A stretch of 64,000 nt of DNA from CAVRXQ01 sp963831155 (GTDB lineage Bacteria > Actinomycetota > Acidimicrobiia > Acidimicrobiales > Bog-793). The DNA lies in the NCBI GenBank assembly GCA_963831155.1, contig CAWHOY010000005.1, positions 248,001 to 312,000 on the forward strand. The letters are read 5' to 3'. The notes below the pieces were generated by a model. The model ran no database searches. It saw only the letters and a list, made by a program, of their open reading frames with translations, and had not been told where the DNA came from. A program made the translations under genes and the position numbers. This document shows, in pieces, positions 43,990-52,162 of the stretch. Position 1 is the first letter of the stretch, and each line of letters starts with the position of its first letter.

Positions 43990-44538
43990 TCAGGCTGCGA
44001 TCTCGATCAGTGCCGACAAGGCGCGCTCGAGACGGGTCTCGCCGACGTCGACGACCTCGAGCGGCAAACCGAGCGCCGCCGCGGCGTCGAGTGCGCGGCG
44101 TTCGATTTCGGCGCCGCGCTGTTCGGCGAGCCAGACGACACGGCGGTAGTTGCCGAAATAGTCGTCGCGCAGCTCTGGGTGGCGGTCGAGTCCGAGACCC
44201 TTCCAGACCGTCGTGCGGAAGCTCTTCACCAGGAAATCGGTGAGCAGGTACGTCCCCGGCTCTTTGGTGAACAAGCTCTCCAGTGTCGACCGCCCGGCGA
44301 GGACGTCGTAGCAGTTCTCTCCGGGGAGTCGCGCGAGTCCGAGTGAGCGGCAGACGTCGTCGAGCGCGCCGTAGGTCCCGCAGTCGGCGTAGGCGAGCGC
44401 GATGGCGCGATGACGGGCCTTCAGCGTCATCGCGAGTTCGACGACTGCGTCGGCGATGTGTTCTGGACGGTTGTGGAGCGCGGCGGGAAGTGGGTAGACG
44501 TCCACCGGCCAGGCGCGTCGGGCCGCGATCGATCGCAC
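43990..44538 (-). CDS. DUF1638 protein with unclear start
   Basis: At least 182 residues from GTG 44538, with the DUF1638 features PAALHNRPEHIADAVV, AYADCGTYGALDDVC, RLPGENCYDVLAG and YLLTDFLVKSFRTTVWKGLG. These conserved Cys/Glu residues suggest a metal- or corrinoid-related role; the family is often encoded beside corrinoid methyltransferases. Family similarity continues upstream of the GTG in the same frame (GVIACGALAGRV, from about 44571), yet no ATG, GTG or TTG occurs between there and the stop inside the RACo gene. The true start may be ATC/ATT or CTG, or a base may be wrong. It lies between RACo and the MTHFR-like gene. Confidence 0.82.
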   Translation of the reverse strand: MRSIAARRAWPVDVYPLPAALHNRPEHIADAVVELAMTLKARHRAIALAYADCGTYGALDDVCRSLGLARLPGENCYDVLAGRSTLESLFTKEPGTYLLTDFLVKSFRTTVWKGLGLDRHPELRDDYFGNYRRVVWLAEQRGAEIERRALDAAAALGLPLEVVDVGETRLERALSALIEIAA

Positions 44539-44608
44539 GCGACCGGCGAGCGCACCACAGGCGATTACCCCGGTCCGCTCGCTGGCGTCAGTGTTCTCAG
44601 CGATCTGG

Positions 44609-46525
44609 TCAGGAAGGGAACGAGAGTTGCTCGACGAACCGGTCGTTGAAATCGGCGCGGTCGGAGAGTTCGACGTATTCCACCTCCTCGATCAGCGCGA
44701 GGGCACCGGCGCGTTCACGGACCGAAAGGAGCGCCATCTTGGCGCCCTCACCGGCGACGTTGCCGGCACTGACGACGCGAAGCGCCGACATCGACGGCAC
44801 GAGGCCGATCCGTACGGCGCTCGCCGGCGACAGGTACGAGCCGAACGACCCGGCGAGCAGGACCTGTTGGACGTCGGCGGTGGAGAACCCCGCCGTCGAA
44901 AGCAGAAGGCTCCATCCAGTCGCGATGGCGGCCTTCGCGAACTGCAGCTCGCGTACGTCGCGCTGGGTGAGAAAGACCAGTGTACCGCCATTTTCTGATT
45001 CCTCGGAGAGCACGAATACCCGCTCGTTTCCGATCATCGACAGGCGCTCGGCGATCTGTGGCGCGGCGGCGCGCGCCGCATCTTCGGAGATGAAGCGTCC
45101 GGAGTTGTCGAGGAGGCCGACCTTTAATAGTTCGGCGACCGCGTCGACGAGGCCGGATCCGCACAAACCGAGCGGCGCGGCGTCACCGATGACGCGAATT
45201 TCGACACCCTCGGGACTGATAAAGACGCCCTCGATCGCCCCCGCCTCGGCTCGCATGCCGCAGCGGATGGCAGCGCCCTCGAACGCCGGCCCGGCGGGAG
45301 CCGCCGTGCCGATCAAGCGGTCTCGGTTGCCGAGCACGATCTCGCAGTTCGTCCCGACGTCGATGAACAGCCGCATCCGCTGATCGCGGTCCATGCCGGA
45401 CGCGAGGAGCCCGGCGATGATGTCACCGCCGACATAGGCGCCGAGCGAAGGGAACACGACCGCCCGCGCCCTTGGATGGACCGGCACGCCCAGGTCCGAG
45501 GCGAGGATCTCGGGGAACGCACGCGTCGAGAGGATGAACGGTGCCACACCGAGCGGCTCGGGGTCGACGCCCAAGACGATGTGGGTCATCGTCGCGTTGC
45601 CGGCGAGGGCGACTTCGTAGACGTTGTCCGGGTCGACGCCCGCCTCCTCGCAGACCTCGTCCGCGAGCGCGGCGAGGGTCTCGTGCGCGAGCTTCCGGAG
45701 CTTTTCAAGCGCATCGGCTCCGGTCATGACCGCGCTGATCCGCGTGATGACGTCTGCGCCAAACGGCTGTTGGCGATTGAGCGCCGAGCGCGCCGCGACC
45801 GGGGTGCCGGTTGACAGGTCCAGCAAGGTGGCGACGACGGTCGTGGTGCCGAGGTCGAAGGCGAGGCCGTACATCATCTCGGTCGTGTCGCCGGGCTCGA
45901 CGTCGATCAGCACGTCGTCGACGACGACCGCCGTGACCTTGCTATCGCTCGAACGAAGAGCGCGGCCGATCGACCGCAGCGCCTGCAGGTCGACGCGCAG
46001 TTCGAGGTCGTCGAGTTCTCGCAGCAGCCGCTCGATATCCGGTGTTTGGTCGGACAGCGACGGTTCGGAGAGTTCGACATAGCGCTTTTGCACGGCGGGG
46101 CGCAGGATCACCTGGCGTCCGACGCCGACAGTCGCCGCCTTCGGCCGCGTCGTCAGCGGCGGCACCTCGACGTCGACGTCGACTGTCGCCGGCGTGCGGC
46201 AGGCGAGCCGCCAACCGGCGGCGAGCTCCTCAGCGTTGAAGGCGCGCAAGTCGAGCGACGTCGGCGCCGCCGCTGTGCCGATCACGCGCACCTTGCACTT
46301 CTTGCAAGTGCCGTGACCGCCACACGTCGAATCGATCGCGATCCCGTTCCAGCTCGCGGCGTCGAACACCGCGACACCGGCGGGCACGTGGACATCTCGG
46401 CCGCTCGGTGCGAACCGGATGCGCACGCGTCCGTGCGGGGTTTCGTCGCTGCGCGGTTCTGACGCCATCTCCGTCGCGTCGTTGACGTCGTCCTCGCTCC
46501 GCGCCGCCGCGGCGCGCTCGGGCAT
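44609..46525 (-). CDS. RACo-type corrinoid reactivation ATPase (2Fe-2S, ASKHA domain)
   Basis: This 638-residue protein begins with a ferredoxin-like domain holding C68, C74, C77 and C109 (STCGGHGTCKKCKVRV ... RLACRT), which bind one 2Fe-2S cluster. A linker follows, then an ASKHA ATPase fold: AFDLGTTTVVATLLDL, FIDVGTNCEIVLGNRD, PLGLCGSGLVDAVAELL and VQQVLLAGSFGSYLSP. Such reactivases reduce the accidentally oxidised Co(II) corrinoid back to Co(I) using ATP. Its place between the methyl-THF methyltransferase and DUF1638 fits that job exactly. ATG 46525 begins 4 bases after the methyltransferase stop; a longer start at 46573 is possible. Confidence 0.93.
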   Translation of the reverse strand: MPERAAAARSEDDVNDATEMASEPRSDETPHGRVRIRFAPSGRDVHVPAGVAVFDAASWNGIAIDSTCGGHGTCKKCKVRVIGTAAAPTSLDLRAFNAEELAAGWRLACRTPATVDVDVEVPPLTTRPKAATVGVGRQVILRPAVQKRYVELSEPSLSDQTPDIERLLRELDDLELRVDLQALRSIGRALRSSDSKVTAVVVDDVLIDVEPGDTTEMMYGLAFDLGTTTVVATLLDLSTGTPVAARSALNRQQPFGADVITRISAVMTGADALEKLRKLAHETLAALADEVCEEAGVDPDNVYEVALAGNATMTHIVLGVDPEPLGVAPFILSTRAFPEILASDLGVPVHPRARAVVFPSLGAYVGGDIIAGLLASGMDRDQRMRLFIDVGTNCEIVLGNRDRLIGTAAPAGPAFEGAAIRCGMRAEAGAIEGVFISPEGVEIRVIGDAAPLGLCGSGLVDAVAELLKVGLLDNSGRFISEDAARAAAPQIAERLSMIGNERVFVLSEESENGGTLVFLTQRDVRELQFAKAAIATGWSLLLSTAGFSTADVQQVLLAGSFGSYLSPASAVRIGLVPSMSALRVVSAGNVAGEGAKMALLSVRERAGALALIEEVEYVELSDRADFNDRFVEQLSFPS

Positions 46526-46529
46526 CAGC

Positions 46530-47399
46530 TCAGCCTTGGGACTGGGCGCGGAACGCCGCGATCCAATTCGCACCCCACTCGTCGTTGCCGACGAGGAGGT
46601 CGGCAGCCTTCACCGACCGCACGATCTGCGGGTTGCGGGCGTCCATGATCGCGCTGGTCAACCCGTGTGACATCGCCATCGGCAAGAAGGTTGCGCCGAT
46701 CGTCGGACGGTCAGGCATACCGAACGAGACGTTCGAGGCGCCAAGCGCCATGTTCACCCCGAAGCGTTCGTGCAGCAAACCGATCGTCTCGAGAGTCTTC
46801 GCCGCGAGTGTCGAATCGGCCCCCACCGGCATCGCGAGCGGGTCGATGACGATGTCCTCGACCGGGATCCCGTACTTTCCCGTCGCGACATCGATCAGCC
46901 TGCCGGCGAGCTCGACGCGCCGACGTGGGTCCTCGGGGATCTCGTGCTCGTCGTTCGGTAACCCGATCACCGCGGCGCCGTAGCGCTTGACGATCGGCAA
47001 GATCGCGTCGAGACGCTCGTCCTCGGCGGTCACCGAGTTCACGAGCGCTTTTCCTTCGTACGCAGCTAGGCCGGCGTCGAGCGCCTCGACGACCGACGAG
47101 TCGATGCAGAGCGGCAGGTCGGTCAAGCTCTGGATCAGCTTCACGGCGCGCGCCAGCAGGTCGGCCTCGTCAGCGAGCGGGACGCCCATGTTGACGTCAA
47201 GCACCATCGCGCCGCCCTCGACTTGCTGGGCGACGTCGATCTCGATCCGGGAGAGATCGTTGGCGCGCAGCTGTTCTTGGAAGATCGAGCGCCCGGTGGG
47301 ATTGATCCGCTCGCCGATGATGCAGAACGGCTGGTCGCCACCGATCACGACCTCACGAGAGGCCGACCGCAGGACGGTATGCGAGGGGCTGGACGACAT
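46530..47399 (-). CDS. Methyltetrahydrofolate:corrinoid methyltransferase (MtgA/AcsE-like)
   Basis: This 289-residue protein is a pterin-binding TIM barrel with FCIIGERINPTGRSIFQEQ, the folate-binding DVNMGVPLADE, LPLCIDSSVVEALDAGL, LVNSVTAEDERLD and GASNVSFGMPDRP. The family moves a methyl group between methyl-THF and the corrinoid protein; MtgA in glycine-betaine degraders does the methylcorrinoid to THF step. It is encoded 6 bp after the corrinoid protein. GTG/ATG start at 47399 with the homology beginning about 20 residues in. It is too short for MetH, whose other domains are absent. Confidence 0.93.
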   Translation of the reverse strand: MSSSPSHTVLRSASREVVIGGDQPFCIIGERINPTGRSIFQEQLRANDLSRIEIDVAQQVEGGAMVLDVNMGVPLADEADLLARAVKLIQSLTDLPLCIDSSVVEALDAGLAAYEGKALVNSVTAEDERLDAILPIVKRYGAAVIGLPNDEHEIPEDPRRRVELAGRLIDVATGKYGIPVEDIVIDPLAMPVGADSTLAAKTLETIGLLHERFGVNMALGASNVSFGMPDRPTIGATFLPMAMSHGLTSAIMDARNPQIVRSVKAADLLVGNDEWGANWIAAFRAQSQG

Positions 47400-47405
47400 G
47401 GCGCT

Positions 47406-48071
47406 CTAAGCAGAGGTCAGCTGCCGTTGCTTTTTCAGCAGCTCCTTCGCCTTCGCGACGGCCGCCGAGGCGTCCGAGGCGTATCCGTCAGCGCCGACGG
47501 CGTCGGCGTACTCCTGAGTGACCGGCGCACCGCCGACCATCACGATCACCTGGTCGCGCAGTCCGGCCTTCTCGAGCGCGTTGATGTTCGCCTTGAACAT
47601 CGGCATCGTCGTCGTCAAGAAGGCCGAGAACCCGACGATGTCGGGCTGGTATTCCTGGATCGCTTCGATGAATCGCTCCGGAGCGACCTGGACGCCAAGG
47701 TCGACGACCCGGAAACCCGCGCCCTCGAGCATGATGTTGACGAGATTCTTCCCGATGTCGTGGACATCGCCTTTCACCGTGCCCATGACAAAGGTGCCGA
47801 GTCCGGCGGCGTCGGTCTGTGACAGCAGCGGGCGGAGACGCTCGAGAGCACCCGCCATCGCTTTGCCGGCGATCAACATCTCCGGAACGAAGAAGTCGCC
47901 GCGCTCAAAGCGCGCGCCCACCTCTTCCAATGACGGGATGAGAGCGTCGAACAGCATGGTCTCCGGGGCGAGCCCGTTCGACAGCCCCTCTTCGGTGAGC
48001 TCGAGGACGCGGGGGGCGTTCCCGACGAGTGTCTCGTCGTAGAGCGTCTTCAAAAGCTCGGCTTCGTTCAC
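47406..48071 (-). CDS. Corrinoid (cobalamin-binding) methyl-carrier protein, MtgC/MtbC-like
   Basis: This 221-residue protein has the two domains of methyl-carrier corrinoid proteins. The N-terminal helical cap (about 1-90) includes LIPSLEEVGARFERGDFFVP. The Rossmann-like cobalamin domain holds the base-off ligand motif GDVHDIGKN (H104), then GFSAFLTTTM and VMVGGAPVTQEYA. It carries the methyl group on cobalt between the MttB-like and the THF methyltransferases. GTG 48071 overlaps the IclR stop by 4 bp, so regulator and carrier share a transcript. Confidence 0.94.
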   Translation of the reverse strand: MNEAELLKTLYDETLVGNAPRVLELTEEGLSNGLAPETMLFDALIPSLEEVGARFERGDFFVPEMLIAGKAMAGALERLRPLLSQTDAAGLGTFVMGTVKGDVHDIGKNLVNIMLEGAGFRVVDLGVQVAPERFIEAIQEYQPDIVGFSAFLTTTMPMFKANINALEKAGLRDQVIVMVGGAPVTQEYADAVGADGYASDASAAVAKAKELLKKQRQLTSA

Positions 48072-48847
48072 GCCGCACCTTCTTTCGGGGTCGACGCTGG
48101 GTCACCATTTCCTTCGAGCGCACGGGAGATTGCATCTGATTGTGCGATGCAGCGCTTGATGGCGTCGCGCACCGCTGATGGTTTGAAGCGCGTTGACGGA
48201 CCTGAAACCGAGACGGCGGCGACGACCCGGCCCCGAGAGCGCACCGGAGACGCGATCGCGATCAATCCCGGTTCGAGCTCCCCGTCGGTGGTCGCGTAGC
48301 CGAGTCGACGTACCGTGACGAGCTCGCGGACAATGGCCTCCCGATCGGTCAGCGTCTTTTCGGTGCGTCGCTCGAGGGCGCCTGCCGGCAGTTCGGCGGC
48401 CCCGTAGGCGAGCAGCACCTTGCCGAGTGCCGAGCAGTGCAGCGGCACGGGCAGGTTCAGCCAGTTCGTCACCCCGATCAGATAGCGACTGTCGACCTGG
48501 GCGACTTGCTTGACCATTCCGGCGGTCGCGACCCCGAGGTTGATCGTTTCGCCTGTCTCCTCGCCGAGTCCGACGAGGAATGGGCGGGCGACCTCGGTGA
48601 TGTCGAGCTCGAACGAACGCGAGCGGGCGTAGCCGACGAAAACCTCTCCCGGCCGGTAGCTGCGGCCCGAGCCACGATCAACGAGCCCGTGGCGCTCGAG
48701 GGCCGACATCAGGCGGGAGACGGTGCTCTTCGGCAAGCCGGTGCGCTCGGCGAGCGTCGAAAAGGCGACCGGTTCGGGGGAGTCCACGACCTGGACGAGC
48801 AAGTCGGCGGCCCGGTCGACGGCTTGAGTTCCGGCGGGGGAGCGCAA
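48068..48847 (-). CDS. IclR-family transcriptional regulator
   Basis: This protein of about 259 residues has an N-terminal winged helix (SPAGTQAVDRAADLLVQVVD, LAERTGLPKSTVSRLMSALE) and the IclR effector domain (INLGVATAGMVKQVAQVDS, PLHCSALGKVLLAY, LGYATTDGELEPGLIAIASPV, AVSVSGPSTRF). TTG 48847 is chosen because AAAGGA lies 6 bases upstream; TTG 48880 would extend it by 11 residues. It is the first gene of the leftward corrinoid operon and faces the MttB-like gene across a short promoter region that contains a candidate operator. Ligand unknown, perhaps betaine or a demethylated product. Confidence 0.92.
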   Translation of the reverse strand: MRSPAGTQAVDRAADLLVQVVDSPEPVAFSTLAERTGLPKSTVSRLMSALERHGLVDRGSGRSYRPGEVFVGYARSRSFELDITEVARPFLVGLGEETGETINLGVATAGMVKQVAQVDSRYLIGVTNWLNLPVPLHCSALGKVLLAYGAAELPAGALERRTEKTLTDREAIVRELVTVRRLGYATTDGELEPGLIAIASPVRSRGRVVAAVSVSGPSTRFKPSAVRDAIKRCIAQSDAISRALEGNGDPASTPKEGAA

Positions 48848-48865
48848 CGAGGGTCCTTTCGCCGA

Positions 48866-48902
48866 TCGAAGGTTCCACAAAGCGGAAACCTTGTTTTACA
48901 AT
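48866..48902. promoter_or_regulatory. Divergent promoter with candidate IclR operator
   Basis: GGTTCCACAAAGCGGAAACC (48871-48890) is an imperfect inverted repeat, TTCC-N7-GGAA at its core. For the rightward gene a TACAAT -10-like box lies at 48897-48902, with TTCCAC (48873-48878) 18 bases upstream as a weak -35, so the repeat would overlap the promoter. The flanking TCGAA on the left extends the match to the site at 25651. Confidence 0.55.
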
Positions 48903-48970
48903 GTGATCCTAGCTGCACGGAAGTCGGGTGGCGAGCGCCGCCGGCGGTCCGGGCAAGAGCCGAGGCGCAG

Positions 48971-50413
48971 ATGTTCAGGAACTCGATGCCCCGCTACGAA
49001 ATCCTTTCCGCGGACGCGCTCGCAGTCTTGGACCGGGGATGGAGGCGGATCGTCAGCGAGATCGGGGTGCAGTTCGACCATCCCGAGGCGATCGAGCTCT
49101 TCCTCGCCGCCGGCCAGAAGGTGGACGAAGACGTCGTCAGATTCGAACCGGAGTTCGTCGTCGAGCAGCTCGCGAAGCCGCCCCACGAGTTCGACGTCAA
49201 GGCGCGTAATCCCGACCACACCGTGCACATCGGCGGCGATCACATGGTGTTCAGCGCGGTGTACGGGTCGCCCTTCGTGCGGGAGGCCGACACACGACGT
49301 GAGGCGACGATGGAGGACTTCCGACGCCTGGCGATGCTGTCTCAGCACTTCGCCGAGCTCGATTCAGCGGGTGGGATCATTTGCGAGCCGAACGATGTGC
49401 CGCTCGATTCGCGGCACCTCGACATGCTCTTCGCGCTGCAGACGCTCACCGACAAGATTTACATGGGCAACGTCGTCTCGGGTCCGAACGCACTCGACTC
49501 GATCCGGATGGCGGAGATCGTCTTCGGCAGTCGCGGGGCGATCGAGGAGGCGCCGGTGATGCTGGCCCTGATCAACTGCAACTCGCCGCTTCGCTGGGAC
49601 CGCCGGATGCTCGACGCTCAGTTCGAATACAACCGCGCCGCGCAGGCGACGGTCTTGACACCATTTCTCTTGATGGGCGCGATGTCACCGGTCTCGATTC
49701 CGGCGACGCTCGCCCAGCAGATGGCCGAGGCGTTCACGGCGATCGCGCTGGCTCAGCTGATCCGACCGGGCTGTCCCGTCGTCTTCGGGTCGTTCCTTTC
49801 GAACATCGATATGCAGTCTGGCTCCCCGCAGTTCGGCACGCCGGAGTCGGCGATCGGGCTGCTCGCGACGGCACAGATCGCCCGGCACTACGGGCTGCCG
49901 TTCCGCACCGGAGGCTGCCTCACCTCGAGCCAGACCGCCGACGCGCAGGCCGCGTACGAGGCGACGACGACGCTGCTTCCGACGTTCCTGGCGGGCACGA
50001 ACTTTGTGATGCACTCGGCCGGATGGCTCGAGGGCGGCCTCGTCAGCTGTTACGAGAAGTTCGTCATCGACATCGAGCTCTTGAAGATGATGCGGGAGAT
50101 GTTCACCCCGCTGTCGATCGACGAAGAGTCGCTCGCGTTCGATGCGCACGTCGAGGTCGGCCAAGGTGGGCACTTCCTCGGTGCCGCGCACACGATGGAG
50201 CGCTTTCGCGACTGCTTTTATCGCCCGATGCTGAGTTCGTCGGCGAACTTCGAACGGTGGTCGTCGAAGCTCGGAGCGAAGGACGCCGCGGCGCGCGCCC
50301 GCGACATCTACACGAAGGTCCTCGACGAGTTCGAGCCGCCACCTCTCGATGATGCGGTCCGCGCCGAACTCGAGGAATTTGTGACTAAACGCCGTATCGA
50401 ACTCGGGGATTAA
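48971..50413 (+). CDS. MttB-family (non-pyrrolysine) quaternary amine methyltransferase
   Basis: This 480-residue protein of the trimethylamine-methyltransferase superfamily has the barrel blocks LSADALAVLDRGWRRIVSEI, GGIICEPNDVPLDSRHLDM, PVMLALINCNSPLRWDRRM, VTLTPFLLMGAMSPVSIP-like sequence, FGTPESAIGLLATAQIARHY and GTNFVMHSAGWLEGGLV. No in-frame amber codon is present, so it is the pyrrolysine-lacking type represented by MtgB (glycine betaine), MtpB (proline betaine) and MtcB (carnitine). It would demethylate a quaternary amine onto the corrinoid protein encoded divergently. ATG 48971 has only weak upstream AG-rich sequence, and an N-terminal ARKSGGERRRRSG typical of the family sits in another frame just upstream. 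Confidence 0.9.
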   Translation: MFRNSMPRYEILSADALAVLDRGWRRIVSEIGVQFDHPEAIELFLAAGQKVDEDVVRFEPEFVVEQLAKPPHEFDVKARNPDHTVHIGGDHMVFSAVYGSPFVREADTRREATMEDFRRLAMLSQHFAELDSAGGIICEPNDVPLDSRHLDMLFALQTLTDKIYMGNVVSGPNALDSIRMAEIVFGSRGAIEEAPVMLALINCNSPLRWDRRMLDAQFEYNRAAQATVLTPFLLMGAMSPVSIPATLAQQMAEAFTAIALAQLIRPGCPVVFGSFLSNIDMQSGSPQFGTPESAIGLLATAQIARHYGLPFRTGGCLTSSQTADAQAAYEATTTLLPTFLAGTNFVMHSAGWLEGGLVSCYEKFVIDIELLKMMREMFTPLSIDEESLAFDAHVEVGQGGHFLGAAHTMERFRDCFYRPMLSSSANFERWSSKLGAKDAAARARDIYTKVLDEFEPPPLDDAVRAELEEFVTKRRIELGD

Positions 50414-50462
50414 TCACCAAAATGAAGCTCCGACCACCCGACTCCGACCGGAGGATGAATAA

Positions 50463-52160
50463 ATGAGCATGCCAACTGACCTCGAGATCGCCCGCCAAGC
50501 GTCGTTGAAACCGCTTGAGGGCATCGCCGAGGAGATGGGGATCGGATCCGAGCTCCTCGAGTTCTACGGCCGAGACGTCGCGAAGGTGAAGCTCTCGGCG
50601 ATCGACCAGCTGGAGAAGGCGCCGCGGGCGAAGTACGTCGTCGTTTCCGCGATCACTCCGACGCCACTTGGCGAGGGGAAGACGACGACGACCGTCGGTC
50701 TAGGTCAAGCTTTTCGGCACATCGGCAAGAAGGCGACGATCGCGATCCGCCAGCCGTCGATGGGTCCGACATTCGGGATTAAGGGCGGCGCGGCCGGTGG
50801 CGGTTACTCCCAGGTCGTCCCCATGGAGCTGTTCAACCTCCACCTCACCGGCGACATGCACGCCGTGACGGCGGCGCACAACCTGTGCTCGGCGATGCTC
50901 GACAACTCTTTGTTTCAAAAGAACTCGCTTGGGATCGATCAGCACAAGATCACCTGGAGACGGGTCCTCGACGTCAACGATCGAGCGTTGCGCAACATCG
51001 TGGTTGGGCTCGGGGGATCTCAAGACGGAATACCGCGAGAGACTGGCTTCGACATCACCGCGGCGTCAGAAGTGATGGCGATCCTCGCGCTCTCGACGTC
51101 GCTTTCTGATCTGCGTGCCCGCCTTGGGCGGATCGTCGTCGGATATACCGCCGAAGACGAGCCCGTGACCGCTGAGCAGTTGCACGCCGCTGGCGCGATG
51201 ACGGTGATCATGCGCGAGGCGATCAAGCCGAACTTGATGCAAACGCTCGAGAACACCCCGGTTCTCGTGCACTCAGGTCCCTTCGGAAATATCGCCACCG
51301 GGAACTCAAGTGTTGTCGCAGACCTGATCGGGATCGGCACCGGCGACTTCCTCGTCACCGAGGCCGGATTCGGCGCGGACATGGGCGCCGAGCGGTTTTT
51401 CAACATCAAGTGCAGGACCTCCGGTTTGCAACCCGACGCGGCGGTCGTCGTCGCGACCGTGCGGGCGTTGAAAGCCCACTCCGGAAAGCACCGTGTCGTC
51501 GCGGGCAAGCCGCTTCCTCCAGCGATCCTGGAAGAGAACCCCGATGAGGTCTTCGAGGGCGGCGCCAATCTGCGTAAGCAGATCGAGAACATCGCGTTGC
51601 ACGGAGTGACGCCGGTCGTCGCCATCAATACGTTCCCGGGGGATCATCGCTCCGAACTCGATGCCATCCGTAAGATCGCGGCAGACTGCGGCGCGCGCGC
51701 CGCAGTCTGCACGAACTTCGTCGATGGGGGGCGCGGGGCGGTCGAGCTTGCCGAAGCGGTCGCCGAAGCGGCGGCCGAGAAAAGCGAGTTCCGGTTCCTC
51801 TATCCGGAATCGGCGTCGCTGCGCGAGAAGATCGAGACGATCGCCACGAAGGTCTACGGCGCTGACGGCGTCGACTACCTGCCGGCCGCTTCGAAGCAGA
51901 TCGACAATTACGAGCGCAACGGTTTCGGCCGCCTGCCGGTGTGCGTGGCGAAGACCCACCTGTCGATCTCGTCCGACCCGCGGCTCCTCGGCGCGCCGAC
52001 GGGGTGGCGCCTGCCCGTGCGCGAGGTACGGGCGAATGTGGGCGCTGGATTCGTCTATCCGATCTGCGGCGACATGCGGACCATGCCGGGACTCGGTACG
52101 AGCCCGCAGGCGTGGAGGATCGATATCGACGAGAACGGCGAGATCGTCGGCCTCGCCTAA
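50463..52160 (+). CDS. fhs: Formate-tetrahydrofolate ligase
   Basis: This 565-residue enzyme has the ATP loop ITPTPLGEGKTTTTVG (about 64-79), the signature IRQPSMGPTFGIKGGAAGGG and NLHLTGDMHAVTAAHN, and the PGDHRSELDAI region. It interconverts formate plus THF plus ATP with formyl-THF. In a demethylation pathway it would run toward formate and conserve ATP. ATG 50463 has GGAGG about 10 bases upstream. It lies 49 bp after the MttB-like gene and 2 bp before the cyclohydrolase, forming a three-gene rightward operon. Confidence 0.96.
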   Translation: MSMPTDLEIARQASLKPLEGIAEEMGIGSELLEFYGRDVAKVKLSAIDQLEKAPRAKYVVVSAITPTPLGEGKTTTTVGLGQAFRHIGKKATIAIRQPSMGPTFGIKGGAAGGGYSQVVPMELFNLHLTGDMHAVTAAHNLCSAMLDNSLFQKNSLGIDQHKITWRRVLDVNDRALRNIVVGLGGSQDGIPRETGFDITAASEVMAILALSTSLSDLRARLGRIVVGYTAEDEPVTAEQLHAAGAMTVIMREAIKPNLMQTLENTPVLVHSGPFGNIATGNSSVVADLIGIGTGDFLVTEAGFGADMGAERFFNIKCRTSGLQPDAAVVVATVRALKAHSGKHRVVAGKPLPPAILEENPDEVFEGGANLRKQIENIALHGVTPVVAINTFPGDHRSELDAIRKIAADCGARAAVCTNFVDGGRGAVELAEAVAEAAAEKSEFRFLYPESASLREKIETIATKVYGADGVDYLPAASKQIDNYERNGFGRLPVCVAKTHLSISSDPRLLGAPTGWRLPVREVRANVGAGFVYPICGDMRTMPGLGTSPQAWRIDIDENGEIVGLA

Positions 52161-52162
52161 CG

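Noticed and set aside
48437..48970. In-frame upstream extension of the MttB gene
   Set aside because: It overlaps the IclR gene antisense and shows no MttB features; treated as a shadow frame.
48971..50413. Possible pyrrolysine (amber) codon in the MttB-like gene
   Set aside because: The ORF runs uninterrupted for 480 codons; no in-frame TAG and no pyl genes were seen.
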